Below are positions 27,707 through 40,296 of a DNA stretch of 64,000 nt, in pieces. Each line of letters opens with the position of its first letter. The stretch's first letter is position 1. The notes beneath the pieces were generated by a model. It was not told the origin of the DNA. It did not search any database and saw only the letters and a program-made list of their open reading frames with translations. The translations under genes and the position numbers were made by a program. Where the stretch lies: assembly GCF_963678635.1 (NCBI RefSeq), contig NC_087062.1:64825253-64889252 (forward strand). Reading direction: 5' to 3'. The stretch is from Symsagittifera roscoffensis (lineage: Eukaryota > Xenacoelomorpha > Acoela > Convolutidae).

Positions 27707-28309
27707 TTAGCATTTAAAATTGGTTTTAGACAAGGGCGCTAGAAAAAAAAGAGTAAGGAGTGGTGCAACCTGACGTCGTTTTAGAGGTCGCTTCACCAGC
27801 TCACTCCTTCTTGCGTCTAGTTACACCGGACAAACTTCACTAGCCTAGGGCTGGGATTGCAAGGTTTGGTAAGATAAGTCAGTGAGGAAAGCCCAGCGAT
27901 GAAAATACACAAGAGGTAAACTTGAACAGACACTTTTTTTAATAAGTTGGTCACAACAATTAGGCTACATGTTAATTGAAAATGACCGCCCGAAAAGAGA
28001 CTGAGAGCCGTCAATTCTATCTCCAACACAACTCCGAAAAACTTCCTTACTTCACCTTTAGTTATGTACTTTTATTCTTTTTTTTCATATCTTGTTTGAC
28101 CGCGCAGAAATTAATAAAAACATATAACAAAGAAAAGTTTTTTGTACTATTTTGATTCTATGGCTGGAACAACGTGAAAAAAAACATGCGCTACTTGCAA
28201 AAGAACTCGCTATTCTTGTTTCTGGAAGGGTTGGAAATTTTCATTACAAATTACAATAGGTTGCCACTGGTTTATCTCATTTAAAAAGTATTAAGAAACA
28301 AATCTTTAC
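27707..28309. other. Sequence between retroelement relics
   Basis: Nothing recognisable apart from AT-rich sequence. It may be 5' non-coding sequence of the relic at 26.2-27.7 kb. Confidence 0.4.
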
Positions 28310-28931
28310 ACGCTTCTTTCTATCATGTGAAAAACATTAGTTGCTTTGTAGCAAACCATATCTATATGCAATTTCCATTTTAAATTGCAGAAAAGTTTGA
28401 GGCCCAAATCAGATAAGGTTTCCTTGGTTTTAGTCCCTTCATTTCCAAAAAACAGTTGTTTTTCGTTTTGCATATTTTGATTAGGGAGCATTCATCCAAC
28501 TTGGAAGGCATGTTGTTTCTAATGGTCCAGTCGTACAACGCTTTTAAATCACTTTGAATATCTACTGAGATTAAACCCACGCTTAGAAACATGGAGTCAG
28601 CGGCAAAAATTAGGAAAATAATTGTGCGCACATTTTTGGAAGGTCATTAACAAGAACCAGAAATAGTACGGCCCCAAAATTTCCCTTGCAGGACACTACT
28701 AGTAATTTTTATTGGTGACAAAAAGATTCCATTTATTCGCACAAATTGTACACAATTTTTCAGGCATGCTTCGATTATTTCAAGGAGCTTGTTTTTGATG
28801 CCAGTTTTATAGAGTTTTTTCAAAAGCAGACCATGATCCACTCTTACAAAAGCCTTACTGTAGTGAGCAATGGTTATATCAACACCATTTTGCAGATGAA
28901 AGACACGTCAGGTTATTGTTGGAAAAATTGA
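28310..28931 (-). pseudogene. LINE (jockey/CR1-like) reverse transcriptase remnant
   Basis: Minus-strand reading gives HYSKAFVRVDHGLLLKKLYK (family: DFSKAFDRVDH), then VQFVRINGIFLSP and SVLQGKFWG (family: GVPQGSVLGP). Shifted, FAADSMFLS (family: YADDTxL) and LKALYDWTIRNNM follow. Both the first catalytic Asp and one Asp of the YADD box are replaced, and there are frameshifts. It is a fragment of RT domains 3-6. Confidence 0.75.
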
Positions 28932-30239
28932 AATCCCGTAAATTATTACATCAGCAAAAAGTTTTTAAAATTGTGTACACATTGAAACAAAATTTCAAAA
29001 TCAGCATTTGTGTAATTGTAAGTACTGTTTGAGGGCGGTAAATAGCAGCAAAAAAGTAGTATTTTTTCTGTTTAAATTAATCAAGTATGAAGTTAGGGAA
29101 CCAGTATCTTTAAAACCTAATTTAACATGCTCCTTGGTGATTTTAGTTTTTACGCAAAACATAGTGCCGTCGTGCGCTGTGGTTCCGGATTTTGCTTTTC
29201 TATTTGATAAAAAATATTGTTATTGAGGTAGGAAATTTTGCCTTCTGCAAAATCATCTGCGAGCTTTTTTTGTGATGTACATATATTATCAACAGAACTT
29301 ACTAGCAGATAGCTCAAAAATATTCTCCTCAGATGGGAGTTATTAAACTTCTAATGTTATAACACAACATGCTTAATTCACCAGTTGAATTTCTTAATCA
29401 CTCTTCAGTTACTACTGCTTGATTTGATAGTTTTTGCAAGGTTTTGTCAAGAAGGCATTTGATTTTTGACTTTTTGCAAAAAATGGAATTTTAGTTTCCA
29501 ATCAGGAGACATGGGTAAAAACTTTGAGTTTTATTTCATTTTCAAATTTGTGTTTTTAAGTATTGCAGCATGGCCAAGTTTTTTTTAAGTGATATCCAAA
29601 TGTTTGCTGGTTGACCGCTGAAAAAAATGGCCATGTAGTGTAAATGACTTCTATTTTTTGCGTTCATTATTTGAAATAAAACATCGGTTATCCAGTGTTT
29701 TTTTATTCATTGGATTGTTTTTTATTCCACTGACCAATTTTCTTGATATCGTTTTAATTTCCGGTTGGAATGATAAGGACCCCAGTTTTTATTTCAACTT
29801 ATCAGAACCAGTGTCTGGCCCATTGGAGGATATATCTGATAGAATATCATGCCAATGCTTGGCCCATTTGAGGGATTCACTATCCAGAACGGGGCACATG
29901 CAACGAAAGATATGAAAAATCAGAAATGCCCAGAACCAACAATGCTTACTTCGGACCGACAAAATTTGCCGGGTTTTGTGGACTTGCTGTATTTTTTGAA
30001 AGCCTTAAGGAATTCTGGGACTCTTGTGTAATCTGTTTGGACTGGAGCGGGAGTAGGACTGTTACTTTTTAAAATCGAAAAAGCTATCAGTTAGATTGTT
30101 GGTCTTATTACAGAGGCATCTGACTACTAGAAAAACGTCTTCGACATTAAATTTAAAAAAATGAAAAAATAGTTTGAATTCATGGGTGATAGATCAATTC
30201 AAATGCTTTTTTATTATACAAATAAGGAAATAAGTTTGA
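28932..30239. other. No gene seen
   Basis: AT-rich sequence between two RT remnants. An 85-codon plus-strand ORF near 29658 has no recognisable motif. I make no call. Confidence 0.4.
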
Positions 30240-31480
30240 GGACAAGAAAAAACCCGCTGCATTTTTGTTGATTTCGATAAAACCCTCGACCGTGTTCACG
30301 GGGAACTGTTACCATGGGCTCTCAAACACCATAGAGTTCGCAAAAATCTGGTTCAAATAATAATATATTTTACAGCGAGTCAAAAACCAGAGTTCGCCAT
30401 CCCCAAAAATTGATGCAGCGGTAACTTCAAACCTAAAGAACCCGTGTATCAAGGATAGGCACTTAGGCTATTGTTTTTTATTATACTAATGGAAGAGTTT
30501 ATCAAAAACTGTCGTTCAATGGTACCATTGGATATTCTTTATGCAGAGGACTTTTCGATATCCGCTGGAAAGGAATCCCATCCTTTTGAGAAGTTTGTTG
30601 CTTGAAACAATGTTTTTCAAAAATAAAATTTATATATCAACGTGGATAACTCAAAGTAATTGGTGTCAGTCCAAAAGTCTATTCCTCAAAAAAACCTGTT
30701 TAAGGGCGTCGGAGGCACTTCAAAACGATGCAGTTCTCGTAATTATTGGGTGCATAAAAATGCAGTAGCCTGATGAAGTTACCTAAGCATTATACTAAAT
30801 AAGTATAATAGAAGACGCAATAATTCTTCCAACTATAATTGAAATCAGAAAGCCAATCTGAGGAATAATCAATTGGAAATGCTGAGTTTTGTCAAAAAAA
30901 TACCTGCTATTTGAATGATATGTTTTCCGTTACAAGTGACGCAATACGTAAATGATTGGTCGGAATAGCAGATTTAGGGACAAAATGGAGGTAAATTGCG
31001 CCTCTGCTGCTGAAAAAAGATTTTAACTGGATCTTGTCTAAAAGCATGTCTATGGAGCTTGTCTAACGTCACATCTGGCGAACTGTTCTGAAACCTAGAC
31101 GCAAACCAAGTCAATATCCAATTTTCTTAAGAGTGCTGACATTAAAGCTCTGGGTAGGATTACTAGAGTCACTTAGAAAGACAGAGTTTCCAACGAAGCA
31201 GTAATTGAAATGACAGGTCTCGTTAATCTGGACTGGCTACAAATGCTTTGGTGGCTAAGATGTTTTGGCCATGCTCACCAAGAAAAAAAAAACAACCAAG
31301 CGCTAAAATCACTAGAGCATTTTTTGGTTCCATTGAAAAAACCAGCATGAAGGTCTAAAACGCTATATTGATTGTGTTAAACGAGACCTGAATAAATGAC
31401 GACTCAAATTCATATGTTCAGGACTCATATGTTTCAATGAAATGGCATGTAAAAGCGTGTTATCCTCCTTTTAGTAGCCT
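30240..31480 (+). pseudogene. LINE reverse transcriptase remnant, plus strand
   Basis: Plus-strand frames show FVDFDKTLDRVHGELLPWAL (family: FxDFxKAFDxV), then YAEDFSISAG near 30540 (YADD with Asp to Glu). Near 31240 is WLRCFGHAH, the LRWxGHVxR signature after the RT thumb of RTE/CR1-like LINEs. Many stops and shifts are present, so it is inactive. Confidence 0.7.
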
Positions 31481-32561
31481 AGATTTTGTTCATCTGAACC
31501 ACTCCCTACACGCATTCCGGATTCAAGCCCCACCACAATAAGAAAACGGACAAAAAACAATTTAGTAGTTTTTTTCTGTGATGATAAACTGATTTGAAAT
31601 TATTGATTTTTTTAATGTTTTCGCATGTGTTCAGCTGAATATGATACGTTTAGCTCTAAACTGTAAGGAACGCCTTTAAAATCATTTAAAAAAAAGTATT
31701 TCAATTGTTTTTTTGCTCTCTTCTAAAAAATATGTGTTTAGATTTTTGCAAAACTTCTAATTTGCATGACTTTTTAAATTGCTTTGAGAATGGGTAAACA
31801 AATGAGCACTGAGAATGGGTAAACAACTGGCTTTTGGGTTGGTCTTTTCTGTGCAGGTGCAACAACTGCTTTTTAAGACATCTGATGAAAAAAATGATCG
31901 TAGAGGTTTCCTTGAAAATGAGAAAAAGATGCGTATACATTTCATTGAAACCATTTTTCTTTTCATTTGCCGGAAGGTCAGACGGGCCTGGCGGTTTTTT
32001 CGAAATGAGTTTAAAATCAGTAAATGGCTGGCTAAAACTCTGAGGAAAAATTCAGTTTTGCTTCTAAGATTTATATTATTTTCCAAAAAGAGGGCTGAGA
32101 TTTTGTTTTTGTATCAGAAAAGCAGCCTCTGTTTGCAAAACTATAGGTCAAAGCTTTCTCTCGAAGAAACTTAAATAGCTGATTTTTTTTCGGGTTTTTT
32201 ATTATCATTGTTGATACTTTCTTTCTTATGCTCAATTTTCTTGCAACATGAAACTGTGATATGAATGTTTATTTGTGAAATCACTCGAGTCTCATACATT
32301 ATTGAAAAAATTCGATTTATGTGAAGCATTTTTTAACAATGTCGACCAAAGTTTTGTTGAAAATCTTATAATTTGATTTAAATTCTTTTTGCCTAAAAAA
32401 GTTCACAGATGACCTAAGACAGGTTTTTTTTTCTTTTTTTTTAATCAGTAAATTATCTATTTGGTTCAATTTTTCGTTTAGGTCCACGTTCTACATTACA
32501 AGCAGAGTCTGCACATAGCTAGCTAATTTCTCTTCATTGTAGAACATCCGTGATTATTTCT
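31481..32561. other. No gene seen
   Basis: T-rich sequence 3' of two convergent retroelements. The 119-codon ORF at 31815 looks like chance reading of AT-rich DNA. Confidence 0.45.
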
Positions 32562-35537
32562 CTAGGTTAAGAAATCATAGCCTGAGCCGAGACTCCCCCA
32601 TTTGGTCATTGTGCCTCGGAAGCACACACTGGAAGCATGAAGCACGGCAAAAGACAGCCGGCACTTCACCCAGTTCATAGTTTTACTATAGGGTTTCTCC
32701 CACTTGGTAGATAATGCTTCTCCTATTCTCCGAAGGAAACTTGCAAATTCTGGAGCAAGCATCCCATCAACAGACACGACAAGAGGAGTGAAAGACATAT
32801 GTCTTTCCTGACACGCGTCTGAAAATTTTGTCTTTTTCTTAACCTCTGCTGAGTGCAAAACACTCATGGCCATTCTGTTCTGATAGGAGACGGCGCAGGT
32901 GTCAGAGACACGAATATCAAAAGACGCTCCCCCCTGTCTAACATAAACTCCACGACAAAACAAATCTGCAATTATTGCGGGTGTCTCATCTTGCGGGTTG
33001 TATTCTCTAGTAACAGGCTCACTCTTTACATCCTTCCACACTAAAGAAGCTAAGTCGCCTAGAGCATCCCTAATCTCATTGTGCCGTAAAGTTAAGAGAC
33101 CACCTTTTTTGCACGCTAACGCATGCCGTAGGGTGAAAGGTGACTGGCAACCATCACAAAAAATTGGCGAAGTTTTTGTTTTACCGGACACCCATTGCAT
33201 CCCGAAACTCCACTTCCGAAAGATCAAAGTTTTCTGCAGCAGTCGTTAACGCTGTCAGCCGGTCAGACAAGCTTCCTCCATTGATTCTTTTTACTGCGCG
33301 AAGTTGGTCTGCTGCTAGCTCATTCAATAACTCCCCCAACAACTCTTCATGTTTTTCTTCCAATATTTGATGATGTTTTTTCCGCGATCGAGACATTTAA
33401 TTTCAGTGGTCTTCATGGGAAAAACCGTGCTGATCAACAATATTATCATAAAGAACCGTAACTGCTTCCCGTGACGTGTTGTAAAACTCATCACCAAATC
33501 TGGTTAGGTTAGACACTCCAAGACCACCCTTTCTTGCTGGCAAACAAAAAAGACGTCTCTCCCTTGATGAAATCGACAAATTTCCAAGTATCACAGGTAA
33601 GCATTTCTCCATCAAAAGATTCTCTAGCGGTTGAAAAAGCTGACTAGAACCACCCAAAACACGATGGGAAAAATTCCATTCCGCTTGTAGGGACTTCGTC
33701 AGTCCTGATAAAGCACATTGTGGTTCTGTTTTTGCCACAAAAGAAAGTTTCTCAAATTTGTCTACCCATTCAAGTACTTTCTTTTTGAGGTAGATGTCCT
33801 TCTCATTTCCGTCTCCAATGAAACCGCCCAAAAACCTCTTCCCTTCCACTATAGTAATCAAGTACTTGTCAAATATGTGATCCGCTTCTTCAGCATATTG
33901 TTTATCGACAACCAGAAAACTTTTGGAAGGCTCTCGAAAGTAACCGAAGACGGGACCTTCCTCAATCAAGTTTTTGAGCCATATCTCCAATTTCTTGAGT
34001 TTTGCTATGGCCGCAGAGTCATCAGCATACCAACTTTGTAAAACATGTTTCGGATCTTTTAACTTCCGAATCAGGTAAAGAAGTGAAACACCATAGAAGA
34101 AAATTGCCAGTGGGTCTCCCTGTGTGGTTCCTTCCCTACTGTATATCACTTCATCGGCGCCACCAACGAAAAGCGACGCGAAACCACTGTTAGTATTGAA
34201 GAGAAATCTAGAACATCTAGGCCACAATATTCGAGCATTCCCCAATGCTGTTTCATGATTGCATTCATCAACAGCATGCCACAGCCATCTTCCTTGTTGT
34301 CATCAAAAACATCAGAGAGCCATGAGTTGCACCTTCAACGCCAGCTTTCAGCCCGCAAGCTAATTGATCGGTCGAACATGTTTCTTCAAGGTCAATTTTT
34401 GTGAACTCAGCCACACTTTTGCAAATTATTCTACGTAGACATTCGCCTATGCCAATTGGTCGCACGCCAGGACTTTTATCAAGCGCAATCAATCTTCCAA
34501 AAACCAGTGCTCGCACTTTCGACCATGGTAAGATTTGACTGCACATTTTTGTGGCGAGAGTTGCAACTTCGTCTCTCAAGTGTAAAATGTGAGCCCCATG
34601 ACGTAAAAAAAGCGTCTGCCAATGCTCAGAATCTGTTCCCGAAGCTCCCGAACTGCCCTGCAAAGAACGTGTCGTCTTTTCACTGGAAGCAGAACTGATT
34701 ATAACATCTTCAAAGTCGGGTAAAACTGGCACTTGCAATCGCAAAGAGAGATGTGACTTGTGTGCCTCTGAATGCTTTGACTTCAAAGTCTCTAAAACAG
34801 TCACATCTTTCTTCACCTCTTGCATCGGATCAAGCACACCCCCGCTTGCTCTCTCCGAGAGCCACCGCATAGCACTTCTCACTTTGCCTTTCATAATTAA
34901 TGAAACAAACTTTTTCGAGACATGTATGTCGTCCAAATTATCTTGATTTATTTGTTTCTTTTTGCCACATCTCACTGCTTCCGCCAACAACTTGTCGAAT
35001 TTGTTTTCCTTCCAGTCTTCAATGCGCTGTCCAATAAGTGTTCGAATGTCTATTGATGCTTTGATCATTGGATCTCTTTGTAACAAAAGACGACTCATCA
35101 CCAGAATTCTTTCTGAATTGGAATCAGCAGTGGTAGAAAGAAGCTTCAGTTCATGTGTCAGGAGGTCTACGTACTTCCTACCAATGTACTAATGTTACCA
35201 TTAGGCAAGGTATACAGTCTTTTTGGCAGTCGTACGCTTTTCACCCATCTTTCAGTCCAAATCGAATGGTCAAGACAAGTTGATTTGTCGAGTGACGCAC
35301 CGAATGCTTCCATGATTATGTCTTCGTCATGGCTTTCAAGATTTGGATTAGTTTCTGGTAGCACGTCTTCTATTTGCAGGTCTTGCATGGCGGTGTAACA
35401 TCAACGCGGTCATTGTTATCTCGTGATAATAATAAGTCTTCCACTTCAAACCCGCTGGTTTTGGAAACACTGAGCTGCGAATCAGAATTATACCCCAGAT
35501 AACTGGGCGGTTTGATAATTCTCTGAGTCCGCCTCAT
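32562..35537 (-). pseudogene. Non-LTR-like retroelement: RT with C-terminal CCHC finger and nuclease-like domain
   Basis: The element starts near the ATG at 35537 and ends at TAG 32562. The N-terminal part includes RPIGIGECLRRIICKS (RT fingers). The palm has REGTTQGDPLAIFFYG and SWYADDSAAIAKL. KGGLGVSNLTRFGDEFY follows, then AAENFDLSEVEFRDAMG, a CDGCQSPFTLRHALACKKGG zinc finger and RHNEIRDALGDLASLVWKDV. IADLFCRGV...FDIRV is reminiscent of a restriction-like endonuclease, and the end is near CFRGTMTKW. This domain order matches an RT family abundant in cnidarian and other marine invertebrate genomes. Reading is broken near 35380, 34320, 34250, 33400 and 33200 by shifts and stops. Catalytic YADD is intact but the ORF is dead. 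Confidence 0.82.
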
Positions 35538-35544
35538 GATATCA

Positions 35545-35800
35545 CGAGTGTTTCTCGAACCAAACTCGAACTCTTCCCGAGCACGGGCCACTCTGCTCCA
35601 GAGAAACGAGCTCCTCTCCAAACACGGGTTCCAAGCACCGGCTCTGTACCAAACACTTACGAGCTCCAAGCACCGGCTGTGCATGCAACACGAGCACCAA
35701 TCCACAAATAAGCTGTACTCCGAACACGTGCTCTGCTCCAAACTCAAGAGCTCAGCTCCAAACACGAGATCTGATCCAAATACGAGCACTGCTTGAGATA
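35545..35800 (-). repeat. GAGCTC-rich degenerate tandem repeat upstream of the retroelement ORF
   Basis: On the minus strand a ~16-18 base unit like GTGTTTGGAGCAGAGCTC recurs about a dozen times with variation. It is far richer in GC than its surroundings. It ends just before the ATG of the element at 35537, so it may be 5'UTR or promoter monomers. Confidence 0.7.
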
Positions 35801-38574
35801 AAAACAGTTGCAGTGGTTGTTGTTTTTTTCTTGCTTAACAAGACACGGCATAACTTTCCATATGGCAAAAAGTTATGACAGGTTTGCTTTAGTTTTTTTT
35901 TTTGAAAAAAAAATTTTGTAGCACTTTTTGCATATAACTGGCATAGTTTTCGCAGGAAATTGTGTATCATTTTTTGAAGTGAGGCTTTTGGCTTGCTTAA
36001 TTGAAAACTTGATTACCGAGGATTTACTTGACTGATTTATTTGGCTTAAGCATCGGTTGGTTTTGTGTGGTAAGTTTTATGGTCTTTATAACTAATATTT
36101 AGGGGACGAGAATAATGTCAAGAGGAGTTTTCGCATCTGCTTTCAGATGATTCACATTTCAAGCTCTTTCTAAATTAAAGCGTAATAAAATGATTGCGCA
36201 TAGTCAAACGATTCAGCTGATTCATAGTAAAACTCTTTTTTTTGCAGATGCTAACATAATTTTCTAGGTTTTTCGATTGTTTCAGTCAGACGTGTTTTTT
36301 TTTCTGACCAAAAGCTATTGTGTATGTTTTTGCATACTGCTTAGATCTTTTTGTAGTTATGGGTAATTAATTTAGGAACACAACCTCACGTCCTCTATCA
36401 GATTTATCATTTTGGAAGTAACATATAATATACTATGAAGAAATCAAACCTGTTAGCAAAAATTCTTAGATCTGAATGTTCCCTCGCCAAACTTCTATAT
36501 TTTAAAAGCAGGAATTGGATTCTGTTTTTGTATTTGGCACTATCATTTGGCGAATGAGAGGCAGTATAGTGCGATAGCGGAGTTTTAGCTTTGAATTGAA
36601 CTTGCACTTGAGATGCGCTAACTGATTTTCAAAAAAATTCGAATGGAAAATGTTACTCTAAAACGTACTCGAAATAGCACAGGCTTGGTAACTTGCTTTT
36701 TCAAGTTGAAAGCAGGATTTGAAGTTTTTGTATGAACATAATTGTATTTTTTTGTTTCAATTGTGCATTTCTTTTATTCTAGAGAGAATCCCTTTTGTAC
36801 TTGTTCATTTTTTTCTTTCTTTTTTGAGTTTGAAAAAAAAACAATTTTTCTGATATTCTGTAATTAAATTTTTGGCTTTAACAGATTTTAAATTTTGTTG
36901 ATGTTATTTTCTGAAAAAAGAAAGGTTTCTTTATTCAGCTGGCTCTTGGAAACTTTCCATCTAGTTTTAGTCTTAAAAAAATTTGAAAAATTACTGTTTT
37001 AAAGCGAAGACCTCTTTTTCCTTACTAGCAACAATTTCTGTTTCAGCATCAACCCATAGTAATCGGGATTGCAAATCAAACAGAGCGCAAATTACTAGAG
37101 CGCAAATTAAAGTTAAATTAAGATCAAATTCAGCTTAAAAAAACCTAACAAACATCTTTGACAAAAAAATTTATTTGCCAGTTGAAAATATGTTCAAATG
37201 TACTAGTGCATGCCATACTGTTACCTTCAATGAATTTCAGACAATCAGTCATATAGAATATGAATTGATAGCAACTAATCGATAGAATCATGATCTTAAG
37301 GAATTTTTCCAAAAAAGTGTGGAATTTTTTTTTGAAAATTGAAATGTTTGAATACAAATTGTTACTAATCTTAAGGAATTTTTACAAAAAAGTGTGGAAT
37401 TTTTTTTTGAAAATTGAAATGTTTGAATACAAATTGTTACTAATAAATGAGCTCGAAATGATTCAGGCAGAATTTGTAATTTGGAAATTCTTGAACTTAT
37501 TTTTGTTCCAATACAATTGTGAATTTTGAATTTTACTTGTAGATTTTATTTAGTACTTTTTGATTTTCAGTTTTTTGATTCTAGAACGAATTCAATTTTT
37601 AAAAATGTTTTAAATTGAATAATTCGGCTCTTGCAAAATGTCTTGAAGTTAAAATTAAGAATGAACTTAGACTATCCCCTTCAATTTTTGTCCTTTTTTT
37701 GGCTGATTGGTATCTGTCTGTTTCGAAGCTCCATTCCTTGATACTTTCTAGTTAGGCCATTTTCATTGGTAGTTGAGGTTTTTTCTTGAACAGTTTTTCT
37801 TATCAACTTGGCAACATGAATAACTTTTGGCAATTTGTAACAATTTTTTGAAAATGGTTTTTTCATCCAAAACATAAATTGGAACGATACTTAAGATGTA
37901 ACATACAAAAAATTTTACTTAAATAAACTATATAGAATATATTTCATCCAGATCAGAGTGGACATAATCCAGAATAAAGCAAATCTGATACAGATCAGCG
38001 CAGATTTGAATCAAATCTGAACCATGCAACCAGTTCTGAATTTTTCACAAAATCTGTATCTTTCTCAGAACCGAACCAAATTTGTCCAATTTCAAGCAAA
38101 AGTTGGACTATATTTGTAAAAAATCTAAAACAGGCAAATTTTAGTAGCTCAGATCTGATTTCCAGTTTTTGATAACGTACGTGCAATTGCTGGCAATATT
38201 TTAGGCATTTGTTTTTGAAAACTAAAAAAATTGAACAGATTGCATTTGGGTTTGTTTTGAAATTGCTTCTCTTTAGATTTCATTCCCAAGCAGTTTTCCT
38301 ATTTTGGCTGTAGAAGATAGCGCATTTATGCTGCTTCGAAAATTTATCCATCAAAATTGAAAATGACTGAAATAATGCCCGGAAACAAACATTAATTTTT
38401 TTGTGCAGACAAAGCACATTCGATTTTGAGTTCTTTTTGACCATTTGCTACAAGTTCACATAAGCAGAAATGATATCTTTTAAAATATTGTTAGTGATCT
38501 TACAATTTCAATCTCACCAAAGTTTACCATTTTTTGGTCAATGGTGTTTGTTAGGTTTGCTTGTGTTGAATTTA
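35801..38574. other. T-rich stretch, no gene seen
   Basis: 2.8 kb with no convincing ORF. It contains the 75-bp tandem duplication at 37293-37442 and a cluster of AGATCTG/CAGATTTG words near 37940-38160. Confidence 0.5.
37293..37442. repeat. 75-bp tandem duplication
   Basis: Two copies (37293-37367, 37368-37442) starting ATCTTAAGGAATTTTT and ending AATACAAATTGTTACTA, nearly identical, so recent. Confidence 0.92.
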
Positions 38575-39060
38575 ATCGTAATGTAAGCGGAATCCGCAAC
38601 AGGTCAAAAATAGATTTGTCGCGGAATCCAATACATTGCTAATTTTTTTTAAAAATCTTCTTTGCTATTTTGGATTCCACGACCAATCGCTCCGAAAATA
38701 AAAGTTTTTCAGAAAACCGTAGCAAAGCTTGCAAACTCCGCAACAGTTTGGGGAATCTCTAAGCTATACAGTAAAAGTACGCTGTCGCGGAATCCGCAAA
38801 TTGTAAGCGGAATCCTCGAAATGCAGACGGAAAGCGCAAAATGTGAGCGGGCTCCGTTTAAATTTTCGGTATCTGCTTACATCCGTGGAATCCGTTTATA
38901 ACTTCCGGAATCCGGAACAACTCTTTACTGGATTCAAGAGAAACTTAAAGTGCCGACATAATTTACAATACACGCACTTGAGCGCAGAGTCCACGAAAAA
39001 CTTGTTAGTGGGATTCACTTACATTTTGGATAAAGCCTAAGTGTTTGCATCTGGAATCCA
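38575..39060. repeat. Degenerate GCGGAATCCGC repeat cluster
   Basis: The word GGAATCC or its complement GGATTCC/GGATTC occurs about ten times, often as AAGCGGAATCCGCAAA or TCGCGGAATCC, irregularly spaced over ~490 bp. The core GCGGAATCCGC is nearly palindromic. Confidence 0.65.
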
Positions 39061-39377
39061 GGGACACCAAAGTGCACGTTTTATCGTCACTATAAACAGG
39101 TGAAATACGAGAAAGCGCTACTGAGACCACTTAGTCTTCTACTATAGCTTTAATTTACTTGGCTATTTTGACTATCTATTTTGAGAATCGAACGAATCTT
39201 TATATCTTGGGCAAAGTAATATACACTATATCAATCGGTTTGGTAAAAGAAAATTATGCATCATTCAATCAAAATTTTTTTTACAGTTTATCATTATGAT
39301 TATTTTGATTATTATTATTGTTATTAAGATTAGTATACTATTACAGCTTTGAAGTCAGAAGGTATTTTTCGGACGCT

Positions 39378-39867
39378 TTCCACCCCTCAGGGATTCGACC
39401 CCCTGCCGACCCCAAGGATCCAACCTTTTTACTATTTCGAGACATCCATTTTAGGGTGACGGACCCTAAAATTTTTCTAAAAGCGCTTTCGGCGCCAAAA
39501 TATATTAATTTTGAGGGTGGAGCGCGCGCCGAAAAAACGCAATTGTTTGGTCAAAGTTTTCCAAAAAGTGCCTAAAAACGCATTTTTTCAACCTGTTTTT
39601 TTTTTTTAAAATTTGCCTACGACGCAGAAAGTTTGGTCAAAATGGGGCATGTATAGTGATTTGGGAGAGCTCAGAAAATCAATTTGGTCGACCTAAAAAA
39701 AGGTCGACAAAAATTTCTAAAACTTTTTGAAAATCCGCCGCCCCCCGCCCCCCCCTTGAAAAAATCCGCCGCAACCCCCCCCCCCTTGAGAAAATCCGCC
39801 GCAACCCCCCCCCCCCCCCCCCCCCACTGCCCCCTGATTTTGAAAATCCGCCGCTCTCCCGCCCCTG
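39378..39867 (-). mobile_element. hAT-like CAGGGGCGG element, truncated copy
   Basis: Inverted relative of the elements at 42.09 and 49.48 kb. It ends ...CCGCCCCTG at 39867 and shares the GGTCGACC, GAGAGCTCAGAAAATC and GGCGCGCGCTC-type blocks. Poly-C tracts (up to ~17) occur near 39800. The opposite terminal repeat and target duplication are not found. Confidence 0.7.
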
Positions 39868-40196
39868 ATCAAGACTTTCTTTGAGCTAATTATGAGATCT
39901 AACATTTAAAAATTGTTCGACAATTTAAATGCGTGCTTCATTTTTTAAATGCGTGCTCCAACAGTGATCACAAACCCGAAACTTGGCTGTTTTTTTTTCA
40001 ACAAGTAAAAATAATTATTTAATAAATGTGGATAAAATGGAATTTAGAAGTATTTGCTCAGAAAAAATGCCATGGAAAAAGGATACCTCGATAATACTAG
40101 ACGTTCCAAATTTCTGAACTCAGATTTTCATTCATTGCTTCGCTTGAAAACTTAAGATTTTAAAAATTTTATCACCATGTTTGTTACAATTTACTT

Positions 40197-40202
40197 TTTA
40201 TT
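40197..40202 (-). terminator. Polyadenylation signal of the arylsulfatase gene
   Basis: AATAAA on the minus strand, about 95 bases after the stop at 40297. Confidence 0.6.
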
Positions 40203-40296
40203 GCCATAAATTTCAGAAAATTATGAAAAGACCAGCAAAAAAGCGCATTTTTTCAGCCTTCAAGTCTTTTTCATCAACAGAAACAGGCAACTCATT

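Noticed and set aside
39717-39905. Gly-rich ORF (GGGG runs)
   Set aside because: Translation of poly-C/poly-G tracts in a hAT-like element.
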